Source: an uncultured bacterium
GTDB taxonomy: Bacteria > Desulfobacterota > Desulfovibrionia > Desulfovibrionales > Desulfovibrionaceae
Direction: 5' to 3'
Length of the DNA: 40,997 nucleotides
Assembly (NCBI GenBank): GCA_905214305.1
Contig: CAJMLK010000022.1
Span: 1 to 40,997, forward strand
Shown: positions 24,333-32,342 of the stretch, one piece after another
How the letters are laid out: each line of letters opens with the position of its first letter
Position numbering within the stretch: the first letter of the stretch is position 1
Notes under the pieces: model-generated
Told to the model about the DNA's origin: nothing
The model's input: only the letters and a program-made list of their open reading frames with translations
The model's database searches: none
Program-made: the position numbers and the translations under genes

Positions 24333-24779
24333 ATGAATTATTCCGATATACTTATCCCTGTTGACGGTTCTGAAGACGCAAAAGCCGCCTGCCGCGTTGC
24401 GGCCCAGTTGACGGCTGCCATTCCCGGCAGAGAAACGCTCCACCTTCTGCACTGCGTTGCGCCGATTCCCAGCCTGATCGGGGGAGACCAGCGTGAAAAG
24501 CTCAAGCAGGAACACGAACAAGACGCTGAAGCCCTTTTTGAAAGCATCCGCTCCGAACTGAGCGGCGCCGACTGCAACATAAAAACCTACGTCCGGTATG
24601 GTGAGACTGCGGAATGCATCATTGATGCAGCCACAGAGCTTGGCTGCACCATGATCATTATGGGTACGCGCGGGGTCAGCGAAATCAAGAGCATCGTCCT
24701 CGGCAGCGTAAGCCACAATGTTTTGCGCCATGCTTCCATTCCGGTACTGCTGGTAAACAAGAACAATTCTGCACGGTAA
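24333..24779 (+). CDS. Universal stress protein, UspA family
   Basis: The 148-residue cytoplasmic protein has the UspA alpha/beta fold. It begins DILIPVDGSEDA and carries the ATP-binding signature G111-x2-G114-x9-G124-S125 (MGTRGVSEIKSIVLGS), so it belongs to the nucleotide-binding branch. The ATG has GGAGA upstream. It precedes the carrier at 24998 by 218 bp, which includes a short hairpin CGGATA/TATCCG (24896-24914); whether they share a transcript is uncertain. Confidence 0.93.
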   Translation: MNYSDILIPVDGSEDAKAACRVAAQLTAAIPGRETLHLLHCVAPIPSLIGGDQREKLKQEHEQDAEALFESIRSELSGADCNIKTYVRYGETAECIIDAATELGCTMIIMGTRGVSEIKSIVLGSVSHNVLRHASIPVLLVNKNNSAR

Positions 24780-24997
24780 TGCGACAGGTCCGGGCAGACC
24801 GCCGGGAACAGCCCGTTCGCGGTCACTGCCCGCTGGCCACCCGCCGCGCTCCGCCAGAACACTGAAAAGGGAACCTTGTTTTTAACTGTTGCTTACGGAT
24901 ATTTGCAGTATCCGACAGGCTGAAGCCCATCCGTTTTGGGCAATCAGACCGCATGGCAGCATAAGGCATGACGCATTCTTAGACTTCTGGAGTAACT

Positions 24998-26419
24998 ATG
25001 CTGAGACACCTAACCTCCCTTGCCGCGCTTTCCGTACTGCTCCTTCTTCCTGCGACAGTTTTTGCCGCACAGGGACACCCCACGATTCCCGGTGCGGAGC
25101 TGTCCGTATACTGGGCAGTTCCCTTTGCGTGCATGCTGCTTTCCATAGCCGTGATGCCCCTGTTCGCACCACATTTCTGGGAACACAACTTCGGCAAAAT
25201 ATCCATATTCTGGGCGCTGGCCTTTCTTGTTCCCTGTGCGCTCACGTTTGGCTTTTCCGTAGCCGTGTACGAATTTTTGCATATTATCCTGCTGGACTAC
25301 GTGCCCTTTATCATTCTGCTTTTTGCCCTTTTTACCGTGGCTGGCGGCGTACGCCTGAAAGGCTCGCTTACCGGCACGCCACTGGTAAACACGGGCCTGC
25401 TGGCCGTGGGAACCGTGCTTGCAAGCTGGATGGGAACCACCGGCGCAGCCATGCTGCTCATTCGCCCGCTTTTGCGTGCCAATGAGCACCGCCGTTATAA
25501 AACCCACAGCGTGGTTTTTTTTATTTTTCTTGTTGCCAACATCGGCGGCTCCCTCACCCCGCTGGGCGACCCCCCGCTGTTCCTGGGCTTTCTGAAGGGC
25601 GTGAGCTTCTTCTGGACCACTACCAACCTGTTCTTTAAAACCCTGCTGCTTTCGGTTGCCCTGTTGCTGATCTATATGGTTCTTGATTCCTGGCTTTACG
25701 CCAAGGAAGGCAAGCCAGTTCCGCCCAGCGACAAGAATTCTACAGAAAAACTGGGCCTTGACGGTAAAATCAACCTTCTCTTCCTCCTTGGCGTGGTGCT
25801 GGCCGTGCTGGCCTCCGGCCTTTGGCCCCTGGGAACGGTTGTGGAGCTGTATGGCGTTCCCATTGAAGGACAAAACCTGCTTCGCGACGTGCTGCTGCTT
25901 TGCATCGCCGGACTTTCCCTGCGCTTTACCGAGCAGAACTGCCGCAAGCTCAACGGTTTTTCCTGGGCGCCCATTGAAGAGGTGGCCAAGCTTTTCCTCG
26001 GCATCTTCATCAGCATGATTCCTGCCATCGCCATTCTGAAGGCCGGGACGGACGGAGCGCTTTCAGGGCTTATCCAGCTTGTGTCTCATGACGGGCAACC
26101 CAACAACGCCATGTATTTCTGGCTTACGGGCCTGCTGTCGAGCTTTCTGGACAATGCGCCCACCTACGTGGTGTTCTTTAATACCGCCGGTGGCGACGCC
26201 GCACACCTCATGTATGATATTCCGGCAACGCTGGCCGCCATATCCGCGGGCGCCGTCTTTATGGGGGCCAATACCTACATCGGCAACGCCCCCAACTTTA
26301 TGGTCCGGGCCATCGCTGAAAACCAGGGCGTGCGCATGCCCAGCTTTTTCGGCTACATGGCCTGGTCGGTGGGCATACTGGTTCCCCTGTTCCTCCTGCT
26401 GACCTGGGTGTTTTTCTAG
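24998..26419 (+). CDS. CitMHS/NhaD-like ion transporter
   Basis: The 473-residue inner-membrane protein begins with a signal-like segment (MLRHLTSLAALSVLLLLPAT) and has about 12 further membrane segments. Its motifs GGSLTPLGDPPLFLGFL, SSFLDNAPTYVVFF and GANTYIGNAPNFMVRAIAE match the ion transporter superfamily group annotated as putative citrate carriers or sodium:proton antiporters. I cannot decide between the two. The ATG has GGAG five bases upstream. The TAG stop is the first codon of repeat R5 and a strong terminator follows at 26569. Confidence 0.8.
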   Translation: MLRHLTSLAALSVLLLLPATVFAAQGHPTIPGAELSVYWAVPFACMLLSIAVMPLFAPHFWEHNFGKISIFWALAFLVPCALTFGFSVAVYEFLHIILLDYVPFIILLFALFTVAGGVRLKGSLTGTPLVNTGLLAVGTVLASWMGTTGAAMLLIRPLLRANEHRRYKTHSVVFFIFLVANIGGSLTPLGDPPLFLGFLKGVSFFWTTTNLFFKTLLLSVALLLIYMVLDSWLYAKEGKPVPPSDKNSTEKLGLDGKINLLFLLGVVLAVLASGLWPLGTVVELYGVPIEGQNLLRDVLLLCIAGLSLRFTEQNCRKLNGFSWAPIEEVAKLFLGIFISMIPAIAILKAGTDGALSGLIQLVSHDGQPNNAMYFWLTGLLSSFLDNAPTYVVFFNTAGGDAAHLMYDIPATLAAISAGAVFMGANTYIGNAPNFMVRAIAENQGVRMPSFFGYMAWSVGILVPLFLLLTWVFF

Positions 26420-26496
26420 AACATTCCGGGCAATGGTTTTCAGGAGAATCCTTGCAGAGCGGTCCATGAAAGCATTTTCAAAGTGAAACTGCTCTA
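26416..26496. repeat. Degenerate repeat copy R5
   Basis: This begins TCTAGAACA, with the TAG at 26417-26419 serving as the stop of the upstream carrier gene, and ends GCTCTA at 26491-26496. It keeps a diverged version of the third hairpin of R2 (GCAATGGTTTTC against GAGAATCCTTGC) followed by AGAGC. The fourth stem is degraded. It appears to be an eroded copy. Confidence 0.65.
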
Positions 26497-26568
26497 AAAA
26501 ACCAATCAGACACAGCCCGGCAACGCCTTGCCGCAGGCAGGCTGTAGCCGGAAAAAAGACGACACAAG

Positions 26569-26603
26569 GGCGGGGAACGCATTGTTCCCCGCCCTGATTT
26601 TTT
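26569..26603 (+). terminator. Rho-independent terminator
   Basis: GGCGGGGAAC (26569-26578) pairs perfectly with 26584-26593 around a GCATT loop, followed by CTGA and six T residues. It would terminate the rightward carrier transcript after R5. Confidence 0.85.
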
Positions 26604-26640
26604 CCCGCCCCTTATAGCCACCCGCAGTGTCACCGCCGCA

Positions 26641-26721
26641 ACTGGCCGGGACTGGCCGCAACCGGCCGCAACCGGCCTGCTCCACCCGGACTGCACGCAT
26701 GGCTGGCCGCATGGCTGGCCG
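26641..26721. repeat. Short tandem repeats between two terminators
   Basis: Four 10-bp units in register occupy 26641-26680 (ACTGGCCGGG, ACTGGCCGCA, ACCGGCCGCA, ACCGGCCTGC). A 12-bp unit CATGGCTGGCCG is repeated exactly at 26698-26709 and 26710-26721. No gene is supported in 26604-26854, so these are non-coding. Confidence 0.7.
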
Positions 26722-26854
26722 TAATCGGGCCACAATCTGGCTGGCCGCAGCCGACCATGCCCCCAACATGCCGCGCGCACAAGACCTTCTGCAAGCACAA
26801 GGCTCTGTACCTGCAACCACCACGCGCCCAAACGCTCTTCCGGCTGCAGGGCAA

Positions 26855-26886
26855 CAAAAAAGGGCGGATTGACCGCCCCTTTTTTG
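26855..26886. terminator. Bidirectional terminator after glpC
   Basis: AAAAA-GGGCGG pairs with CCGCCC-TTTTT around an ATTGA loop, with a single A-C mismatch in the stem. The leftward copy ends the glpABC operon, whose stop codon is at 26889; the rightward copy backs up the terminator at 26569. Confidence 0.8.
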
Positions 26887-26888
26887 CT

Positions 26889-28118
26889 TTATGCCTTTCC
26901 GCGCCTATTCCCGGATTCCAGCCGTTGCCGCAGGATACTCACTGGATGCAGGCAGTCCTTGCCGCTGCCATGCCTGATCTGTACGCGGCAGGTTCCGCAC
27001 TCTGAAGCGGAAATATCCGCGCCGCTTTCCTTGACGGCAGCGAAAAGCGCAGCTCCCACCTCTTGCGCGATATCGTATTTCTCGGTTTTGAAGCCATAAC
27101 TGCCCGAAATGCCGCAGCAACCGGCATGCGCGTCACTGACGCTTACTCCGGGCAGCCGCCGCAACAGCTCAAGGCTGGGCAGACCGTTGCCCTGCGCGCG
27201 CAAGTGGCAGGGGGCATGATAGATGATCTTCATATCCGGCTGATCTTGCAGGGCCGTGCCCGGCGCGGTATCCAGCTCTCCCGAATCGGCGCACGCCAGC
27301 AGAAAATCCTGCGCATCGTCCAGACGGCATGCCCCATACTTTTCATCCAGATCAGGGAAATATTCGGGCAGATCCACACGAAACATGAGCGCGCAACTGG
27401 GGCAACCCGTGACTACCGGCAGCCCCTGATCACGCCACTGTGCCAGGGCACGCAGATTGTGCTCGGCATTGCTTCTGGCATGCTGCCAAAAGCCGTTGGC
27501 AACCATCGGCAGGCCGCAGCAAACGATATCCTGCGGCACAATAACCTTGTAGCCGGCCCGGTTCATGGCCCAGATCATGTCCAGCCCGGTTTGCGGGTCG
27601 TACACGTCCACATAGCAGCCAGGATAAAAAACCACGTTGCGCCCGGTTTCCGGCTGCTTCACCTTGCGCGCCAATGTGCGAAAGTTGCTGCCTGCAAAAG
27701 CGGGCAGGGGCGCGCGCCTGTGTATGCCGAGCTTGTGCAGCACCTGCCGTGTCACCGGATTGAGCATGCCGAAGTTTTTTAGCACCGCCGGGATAAGGTG
27801 CAGCCACTTTGCCATCAGTTCGCCGTGGCCCAAAATCCAGTCACGCAGGCCGGGAGGCGTTTTTTTGCACTGGTCGGCCCGCGCCATCATGTTCAGGCTG
27901 GAGACCGGCACGCCGTGCGGGCATGTAATGTCGCAGTTTTTGCAATTGGAACAATAATGCAGCGACGGATCTTCATTCAGCCCCAGCAGACGAAAGCGCT
28001 CATAGGCTGGCCCGATCATGCGGGGGCCAAGAAACTTTGAAGTAGCGTCAGCCACGGGACAATGCACAACGCAGGTGGTGCAGGCGATGCAGTGGTCGGG
28101 ATTTATGCGCGTGCTCAT
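26889..28118 (-). CDS. glpC: Anaerobic glycerol-3-phosphate dehydrogenase subunit C
   Basis: GlpC anchors the GlpAB dimer to the membrane and passes electrons from glycerol 3-phosphate to menaquinone. The 409-residue protein has two [4Fe-4S] motifs (C10, C13, C16, C20 and C56, C59, C62, C66) and two cysteine-rich CCG domains (around VCCGLP and GCCGISG). The ATG overlaps the glpB stop (ATGA), showing coupled translation. A terminator follows. Confidence 0.92.
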   Translation of the reverse strand: MSTRINPDHCIACTTCVVHCPVADATSKFLGPRMIGPAYERFRLLGLNEDPSLHYCSNCKNCDITCPHGVPVSSLNMMARADQCKKTPPGLRDWILGHGELMAKWLHLIPAVLKNFGMLNPVTRQVLHKLGIHRRAPLPAFAGSNFRTLARKVKQPETGRNVVFYPGCYVDVYDPQTGLDMIWAMNRAGYKVIVPQDIVCCGLPMVANGFWQHARSNAEHNLRALAQWRDQGLPVVTGCPSCALMFRVDLPEYFPDLDEKYGACRLDDAQDFLLACADSGELDTAPGTALQDQPDMKIIYHAPCHLRAQGNGLPSLELLRRLPGVSVSDAHAGCCGISGSYGFKTEKYDIAQEVGAALFAAVKESGADISASECGTCRVQIRHGSGKDCLHPVSILRQRLESGNRRGKA

Positions 28119-29401
28119 ATGCTTTCCTCCGAAGCTGCCGCTGCGGCCATACGTCCGGCCTGCCAGCCAGTGGCAACGGCAACGCCGTGACCGCTCTTTT
28201 CCGTTGCGTAGTCATAGCCGCCCAGGCTGCGCCCCGCAAAAAAAACATTGTTCCAGCAAACAGCGGCCTGAGAACTGATCGGGCGCATGGTGCTGTCAAC
28301 GCGCACTCCCATGCGGGCGAACAGATGCTTGCCGAAAAGCTCAGGTTCCGACCACTGCTCCACATCATCGGGCACGGCGATATCCAGTCCCATAATGCTT
28401 TCACGCGCGGAACCGGGGGTCAGGTCAAGCCCGCCTCCCAAAATGCCGCCCGTAGCCAGCACAAACGTGCGGGCCTCATGACGGCGCTCCTGCCCTGAAG
28501 CTTCAGCCACAAAGGCCGTGCATTTTTTGCCCGCGGTTTCAGCGCGAAGCACCCTGGCATTTTCAAACAGCTCAAAATCATATTCGCGCAAGGCCCGCAA
28601 AAGCGCATCCCGCAGCCGCAGCCCCCCCACTCCCGGAGGAATGGACAGCATTTCCACAACAGGACATCCAGCCGCCGCCTCAACGGCCTGCCAGGCATCG
28701 GGCCGGGCCTTGCTGCCACAGATGGGCGGCACAAGAACCAGATCACATGAGCCTGCGTGGGATTTCAACGCATCAAGCAGCCATTGGCGGCTTTGCGGCT
28801 TGTCCATCAGGCGCGCGAGATCAAGAGCCGTGGCGCTGCGGTGCGTTTCGCCCAGAGGCGAAGGCACTGTAAGCGGGACAAACTCCCTGTCGGCCCAGGC
28901 CCTGTAGCGGCGCAGCTGGCTTATGACAAGCGCCGGGCGGCAATCGCGCAGCCCTTCCACACTGACCACAAGAACACGGCGCGCCTCGCTGAGGGCCTTG
29001 ACGTCCATCCCGGCCGGCAGCAGATGGGTAGGCTTGAGCGTACCCATGATGGTGGGTATCTGCACATTACAGGCTTTCCCATCCGGGGTGGACGCCGCCT
29101 GCATGGGCCACTGCCGGGCCTCCATCTGGCTCTGAAAAAACTTGATGGCTTCACGTACGCCTTCCGCGCCCATGATCCTGTAGGGATGCTCGGCGGGCAA
29201 AAGCGCCATTCCGGCCCAGGGGTCAGCCACATAACGCCCGTCCGCATAGGCCAGAATATCGACATTGCCGCCGCTGATGGCGAGGGAACCCATGCCTGTA
29301 GTCAGCATGCGAACCTTTTTGCCCTGACTTGCGGCAGCAAGAGCGGCCACAAGCCCGGCCATGCCGGAACCGGCCACGAGTACGTCAACAGTCCTGCTCA
29401 T
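28115..29401 (-). CDS. glpB: Anaerobic glycerol-3-phosphate dehydrogenase subunit B
   Basis: GlpB is a flavoprotein subunit working with GlpA. The 428-residue protein has a dinucleotide-binding start (VDVLVAGSGMAGLVAALAAA) and the GGNVDIL and FVLATGGILGGGL segments usual for the family. The ATG at 29401 has GGAG upstream and overlaps the end of glpA by 17 bp; the longer frame from 29443 would lie inside glpA. Confidence 0.9.
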   Translation of the reverse strand: MSRTVDVLVAGSGMAGLVAALAAASQGKKVRMLTTGMGSLAISGGNVDILAYADGRYVADPWAGMALLPAEHPYRIMGAEGVREAIKFFQSQMEARQWPMQAASTPDGKACNVQIPTIMGTLKPTHLLPAGMDVKALSEARRVLVVSVEGLRDCRPALVISQLRRYRAWADREFVPLTVPSPLGETHRSATALDLARLMDKPQSRQWLLDALKSHAGSCDLVLVPPICGSKARPDAWQAVEAAAGCPVVEMLSIPPGVGGLRLRDALLRALREYDFELFENARVLRAETAGKKCTAFVAEASGQERRHEARTFVLATGGILGGGLDLTPGSARESIMGLDIAVPDDVEQWSEPELFGKHLFARMGVRVDSTMRPISSQAAVCWNNVFFAGRSLGGYDYATEKSGHGVAVATGWQAGRMAAAAASEESI

Positions 29402-30992
29402 GAGCGGCTCCATCCAGGTTGAGAGTAGCAGCATAAATGGCACGGCTCAGTTCCATTTCACGAGCCTGCATGCCCCACAGGGCAAAGCGCAGCCCGCCCC
29501 ACCGCTCCTGAAGAAAACGCCGGACATTGTCCGTGGGCGTGAGTTCAAGCTGCACGTCATGCTCGGCAAGAGCACCCACCGTGCGCAGGGAACAAAAAGC
29601 CCCCTGACATGTGCCCATGCCAAGGCGCGTACGCAAGCGTATGTCCGTCAGGGAGAATGTGGCAGGCTGACGCGCCACATATTCAATCTCGGCCAGACTC
29701 ACCATCTCGCATTCGCAAATCAGCGGATTGCCTGCCTGCTTTTCAGCCAGCTCAAGCACGGCGGGCAGGTCATCGCCAAGCCGGTCGGCCATGAGGTTCA
29801 GGCCCTGCATGGGGAAAAAGCGGGATGCCCGCTTGAGCACGGCCTCGTCCGCGTCCGGCACAAGGGCTTCTGTTGCCGTGCGGCACACAGCGCTGTGCCC
29901 AAGCTTGGCGCAAACCCGGTCAACGACGCGCTCCGCCATGAGGCGATAGGTGGTGAGCTTGCCGCCGAAAATGCTGACCATGCCCTCAAGGCCCTCATCC
30001 GCGTGGTCCACAATATGAAAGTTGCGGCTGGCCTTGCGCCCTGCCGCCCCGCCCGGCGTATACAGCGGGCGTGTTCCCGCAAATGCGCGCAAAATGCGGT
30101 ACTGACGCACCTGAGGAAAAAGCGGTTCGCCAATATCAAGCAGGCGCAGCACCTCTTCCGTTGTGGGGGTAGTGTCGTCCGGCCTGTCGGTGGATGCGGA
30201 GGTGGTGCCGAGAATGGTGATGGAACCGTGCGGCACAAAAATATCGCCGTCCCCGCTGGGGTGCAGGCGGTTGATGACCCTTGAGGTAAAACGGTGGTTG
30301 AAAACCACCAGCGTTCCCCTGTCGGGCGAAAGCGCCACATCAAGCCCCGCCATGCCCGCAATGCGCCCGGCCCACGAACCTGCGGCGTTGATGACGCACT
30401 GGCAGGCAATTTCGACAGTCGCACCGGTATGGCGGTCAATGGCTGTAACGCCACACACACGGCCATTGCTCAACTTTATGGCAGTTGCCTCATGGTAGGT
30501 GAGCATGCGCCCGCCATGCCGCCGGGCAGACATGGCGTTGTGCAGCACCAGACGGAAGCCGTCCACACAGGAGTCAGGCACGCGAAAAACCCGGCGCACC
30601 TCTGGCGAAAGATTCGGCTCCAGGCGCAGAGCCTCGGCCACATCAATTTCCTGCGCGTCAATGCCCGCTTCGCGGCAGCCCGCGACAAACTTTTCAACAT
30701 ATGCGGGGTCGTCCTGCGGTGTAAGCGCGAAAAAACCTTCGGTTTCCTCGACGCATTGCCTGCCGATACGACGCACGATCATGTTTTCTTCAATACATTC
30801 GCGGGCGGATTCATTGTCATTGACGACATAGCGCGCTCCGCTGTGCAGCAGACCATGAAAGCGTGAGCTGGTTCCGTGGGCAATGCCCCCCTGCTCAAGC
30901 AAGATGGCGGGAATTCCCCGCATGCACAGGTCGCGCAGCGCACCGATGCCGGTCGCGCCGCCTCCAATGACTACAACGGTTGTTTCCAGCAT
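29385..30992 (-). CDS. glpA: Anaerobic glycerol-3-phosphate dehydrogenase subunit A
   Basis: GlpA is the catalytic FAD subunit oxidising glycerol 3-phosphate to dihydroxyacetone phosphate. The 535-residue protein has the FAD motif GGGATGIG (10-17), the DAO-fold segments GTSSRFHGLLHSGARYVV and IFGGKLTTYRLMAE, and a C-terminal BFD-like [2Fe-2S] domain (CECE, then TRLGMGTCQGAFC). AGGAG lies five bases upstream of the ATG. It is the first gene of the operon and is divergent from the HAD phosphatase at 31242. No glpK, glpF or glpT is nearby. Confidence 0.94.
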   Translation of the reverse strand: MLETTVVVIGGGATGIGALRDLCMRGIPAILLEQGGIAHGTSSRFHGLLHSGARYVVNDNESARECIEENMIVRRIGRQCVEETEGFFALTPQDDPAYVEKFVAGCREAGIDAQEIDVAEALRLEPNLSPEVRRVFRVPDSCVDGFRLVLHNAMSARRHGGRMLTYHEATAIKLSNGRVCGVTAIDRHTGATVEIACQCVINAAGSWAGRIAGMAGLDVALSPDRGTLVVFNHRFTSRVINRLHPSGDGDIFVPHGSITILGTTSASTDRPDDTTPTTEEVLRLLDIGEPLFPQVRQYRILRAFAGTRPLYTPGGAAGRKASRNFHIVDHADEGLEGMVSIFGGKLTTYRLMAERVVDRVCAKLGHSAVCRTATEALVPDADEAVLKRASRFFPMQGLNLMADRLGDDLPAVLELAEKQAGNPLICECEMVSLAEIEYVARQPATFSLTDIRLRTRLGMGTCQGAFCSLRTVGALAEHDVQLELTPTDNVRRFLQERWGGLRFALWGMQAREMELSRAIYAATLNLDGAAHEQDC

Positions 30993-31241
30993 GCAGTCTC
31001 CTGATATATATGTAGCTTATGCAATCGTGTCCGGATAGAACAGGCGGGCCGCAGGTCTTCGGGCCAGCCCTGCAGGGCAGAATGACATCTATTTTTTCTG
31101 CCTGCCATGTTGAGCTTTTTGCTGTCTTGCGTCAAGCTTGCGAATCTTATTAAAAAGTTGGATATGTCCTGTCTGCTCACTGCTTTTTTTTCATAAGAGC
31201 GGAACAAAAACGCGACACGCATACAAGAAAAAGGGAATATC

Positions 31242-32021
31242 ATGAACTGGTCAAAGAAACGCTGTGTGATTCTGGATATGGACGGAACCGTCTACCTTGG
31301 TCATATCCCCATTGAAGGGGCCGTGAATTTTATACAGCGCCACTGGCAGGATCTGGATTTTTATTTTCTCAGCAACAATACATCCAAATCACCCGCAAGC
31401 TACGTGGAAAAGCTCCAGGGCATGGGCATTCCCGCTCATATGGAACGCATGCTTTCACCGGTAAGCCCGTTGGTGGATTTTCTGCGCGCCAACAATATCA
31501 GCCGTGCCTACCCTGTGGGCAACAGCGACTTTCAGGGCGACCTGCAAGGCCGCATGCCCGAACTGCAATTGACCGAGGACGGCGCGCAGGCCGTCATCCT
31601 TGCCTATGACACGCAACTGACCTACGAAAAGCTGGCCCGGTCGGCCCTTTTGCTTCAGGACGACAAGGTGCTCTTTCTGGCAACACATCCCGACCTTGTC
31701 TGCCCCTCCCCCGAAGGGCCGCTTCCTGATGTGGGCAGCTTCATCAGCCTGTACCAGACCGCTACCGGCCGCAGCCCGCAGCATATCTTCGGCAAGCCCG
31801 ACCCCACGGTTCTGGCCCCGCTTCTGAAGCGCTATGCCAAAGATGAAATGGTCATGGTGGGCGACCGCCTCAGCACTGATAAAAAACTGGCGGAAAATGC
31901 CGGTATTGATTTCATTCTTGTGTTGAGCGGCGAGGCCGTACGCGCTGACCTTGAAATGGAAAGCATCCAGCCCACCCTGGTTGTGGAAGACCTGGGCCAT
32001 GCGGAGGCGTACTGGAGCTGA
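31242..32021 (+). CDS. HAD-IIA family phosphatase (NagD/AraL-like)
   Basis: The 259-residue cytoplasmic hydrolase has the four HAD motifs: nucleophile D12-M-D14-G-T, LSNNTSKS (43-50), GKPDP (184-188, catalytic lysine) and VGDRLSTD (206-213). The C2A cap between motifs II and III places it in HAD-IIA with NagD, AraL, 4-nitrophenylphosphatase and glycerol-3-phosphate phosphatase. Its divergence from glpABC makes glycerol 3-phosphate or a related phosphorylated sugar a plausible substrate, but this is inference. AAGGGAA precedes the ATG. A strong terminator follows at 32090. Confidence 0.88.
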   Translation: MNWSKKRCVILDMDGTVYLGHIPIEGAVNFIQRHWQDLDFYFLSNNTSKSPASYVEKLQGMGIPAHMERMLSPVSPLVDFLRANNISRAYPVGNSDFQGDLQGRMPELQLTEDGAQAVILAYDTQLTYEKLARSALLLQDDKVLFLATHPDLVCPSPEGPLPDVGSFISLYQTATGRSPQHIFGKPDPTVLAPLLKRYAKDEMVMVGDRLSTDKKLAENAGIDFILVLSGEAVRADLEMESIQPTLVVEDLGHAEAYWS

Positions 32022-32089
32022 CGGTGCGCTGCCCTCCCCGCCGCGGCTGCCAGTCACGTCAGCTCACGCGCCCGAAGATATGCATACGC

Positions 32090-32125
32090 ATGAAAAAGCC
32101 GCTCCTTACGGAGCGGCTTTTTCAT
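32090..32125. terminator. Bidirectional terminator
   Basis: A 16-bp perfect stem (32090-32105 with 32110-32125) closes a TTAC loop. A5 and T5 flank the G+C core GCCGCTCC. It ends the phosphatase gene rightward, and leftward can catch transcripts from the TRAP operon. Confidence 0.85.
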
Positions 32126-32170
32126 AATGAGCCGGAGCACTTCAGTCTGCAATGCCCTGCCTCTTCAGAA

Positions 32171-32342
32171 CACGGTTCTTTACCGTGCTCCTGAGCAGGC
32201 TGGCGCTGAAATGCTTCATATTTCAGCATGTTCATTCAGTCGAAAAATGCGATTTTCGGCTGAACCCACGCCACATTGTGGCGCGCTGCACTTTCTTGCA
32301 GAGTTAGAGCATTTACACTTTTTCAACGTCAAGATGCTCTAG
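32171..32342. repeat. Multi-hairpin repeat copy R6 and adjoining hairpins
   Basis: A run of hairpins occupies the gap: CACGGT/ACCGTG (32171-32187), TGCTC-ct-GAGCA (32186-32197), GCTGAAAT/ATTTCAGC (32205-32227), a wobble-containing CAGTCGAAAA stem near 32237-32262, a perfect CGCCACA-t-TGTGGCG palindrome (32269-32283) and TAGAGCAT/ATGCTCTA (32305-32341). The TAG stop of dctM (32341-32339) lies in the last arm. The ends resemble R2 and R4 while the inner hairpins are different. Confidence 0.7.

Noticed and set aside
236..32342. Insertion sequence or transposon explaining the TCTAGAGCA elements
   Set aside because: No transposase gene occurs in the window and clear target-site duplications were not seen; a non-autonomous element remains possible but is not shown.
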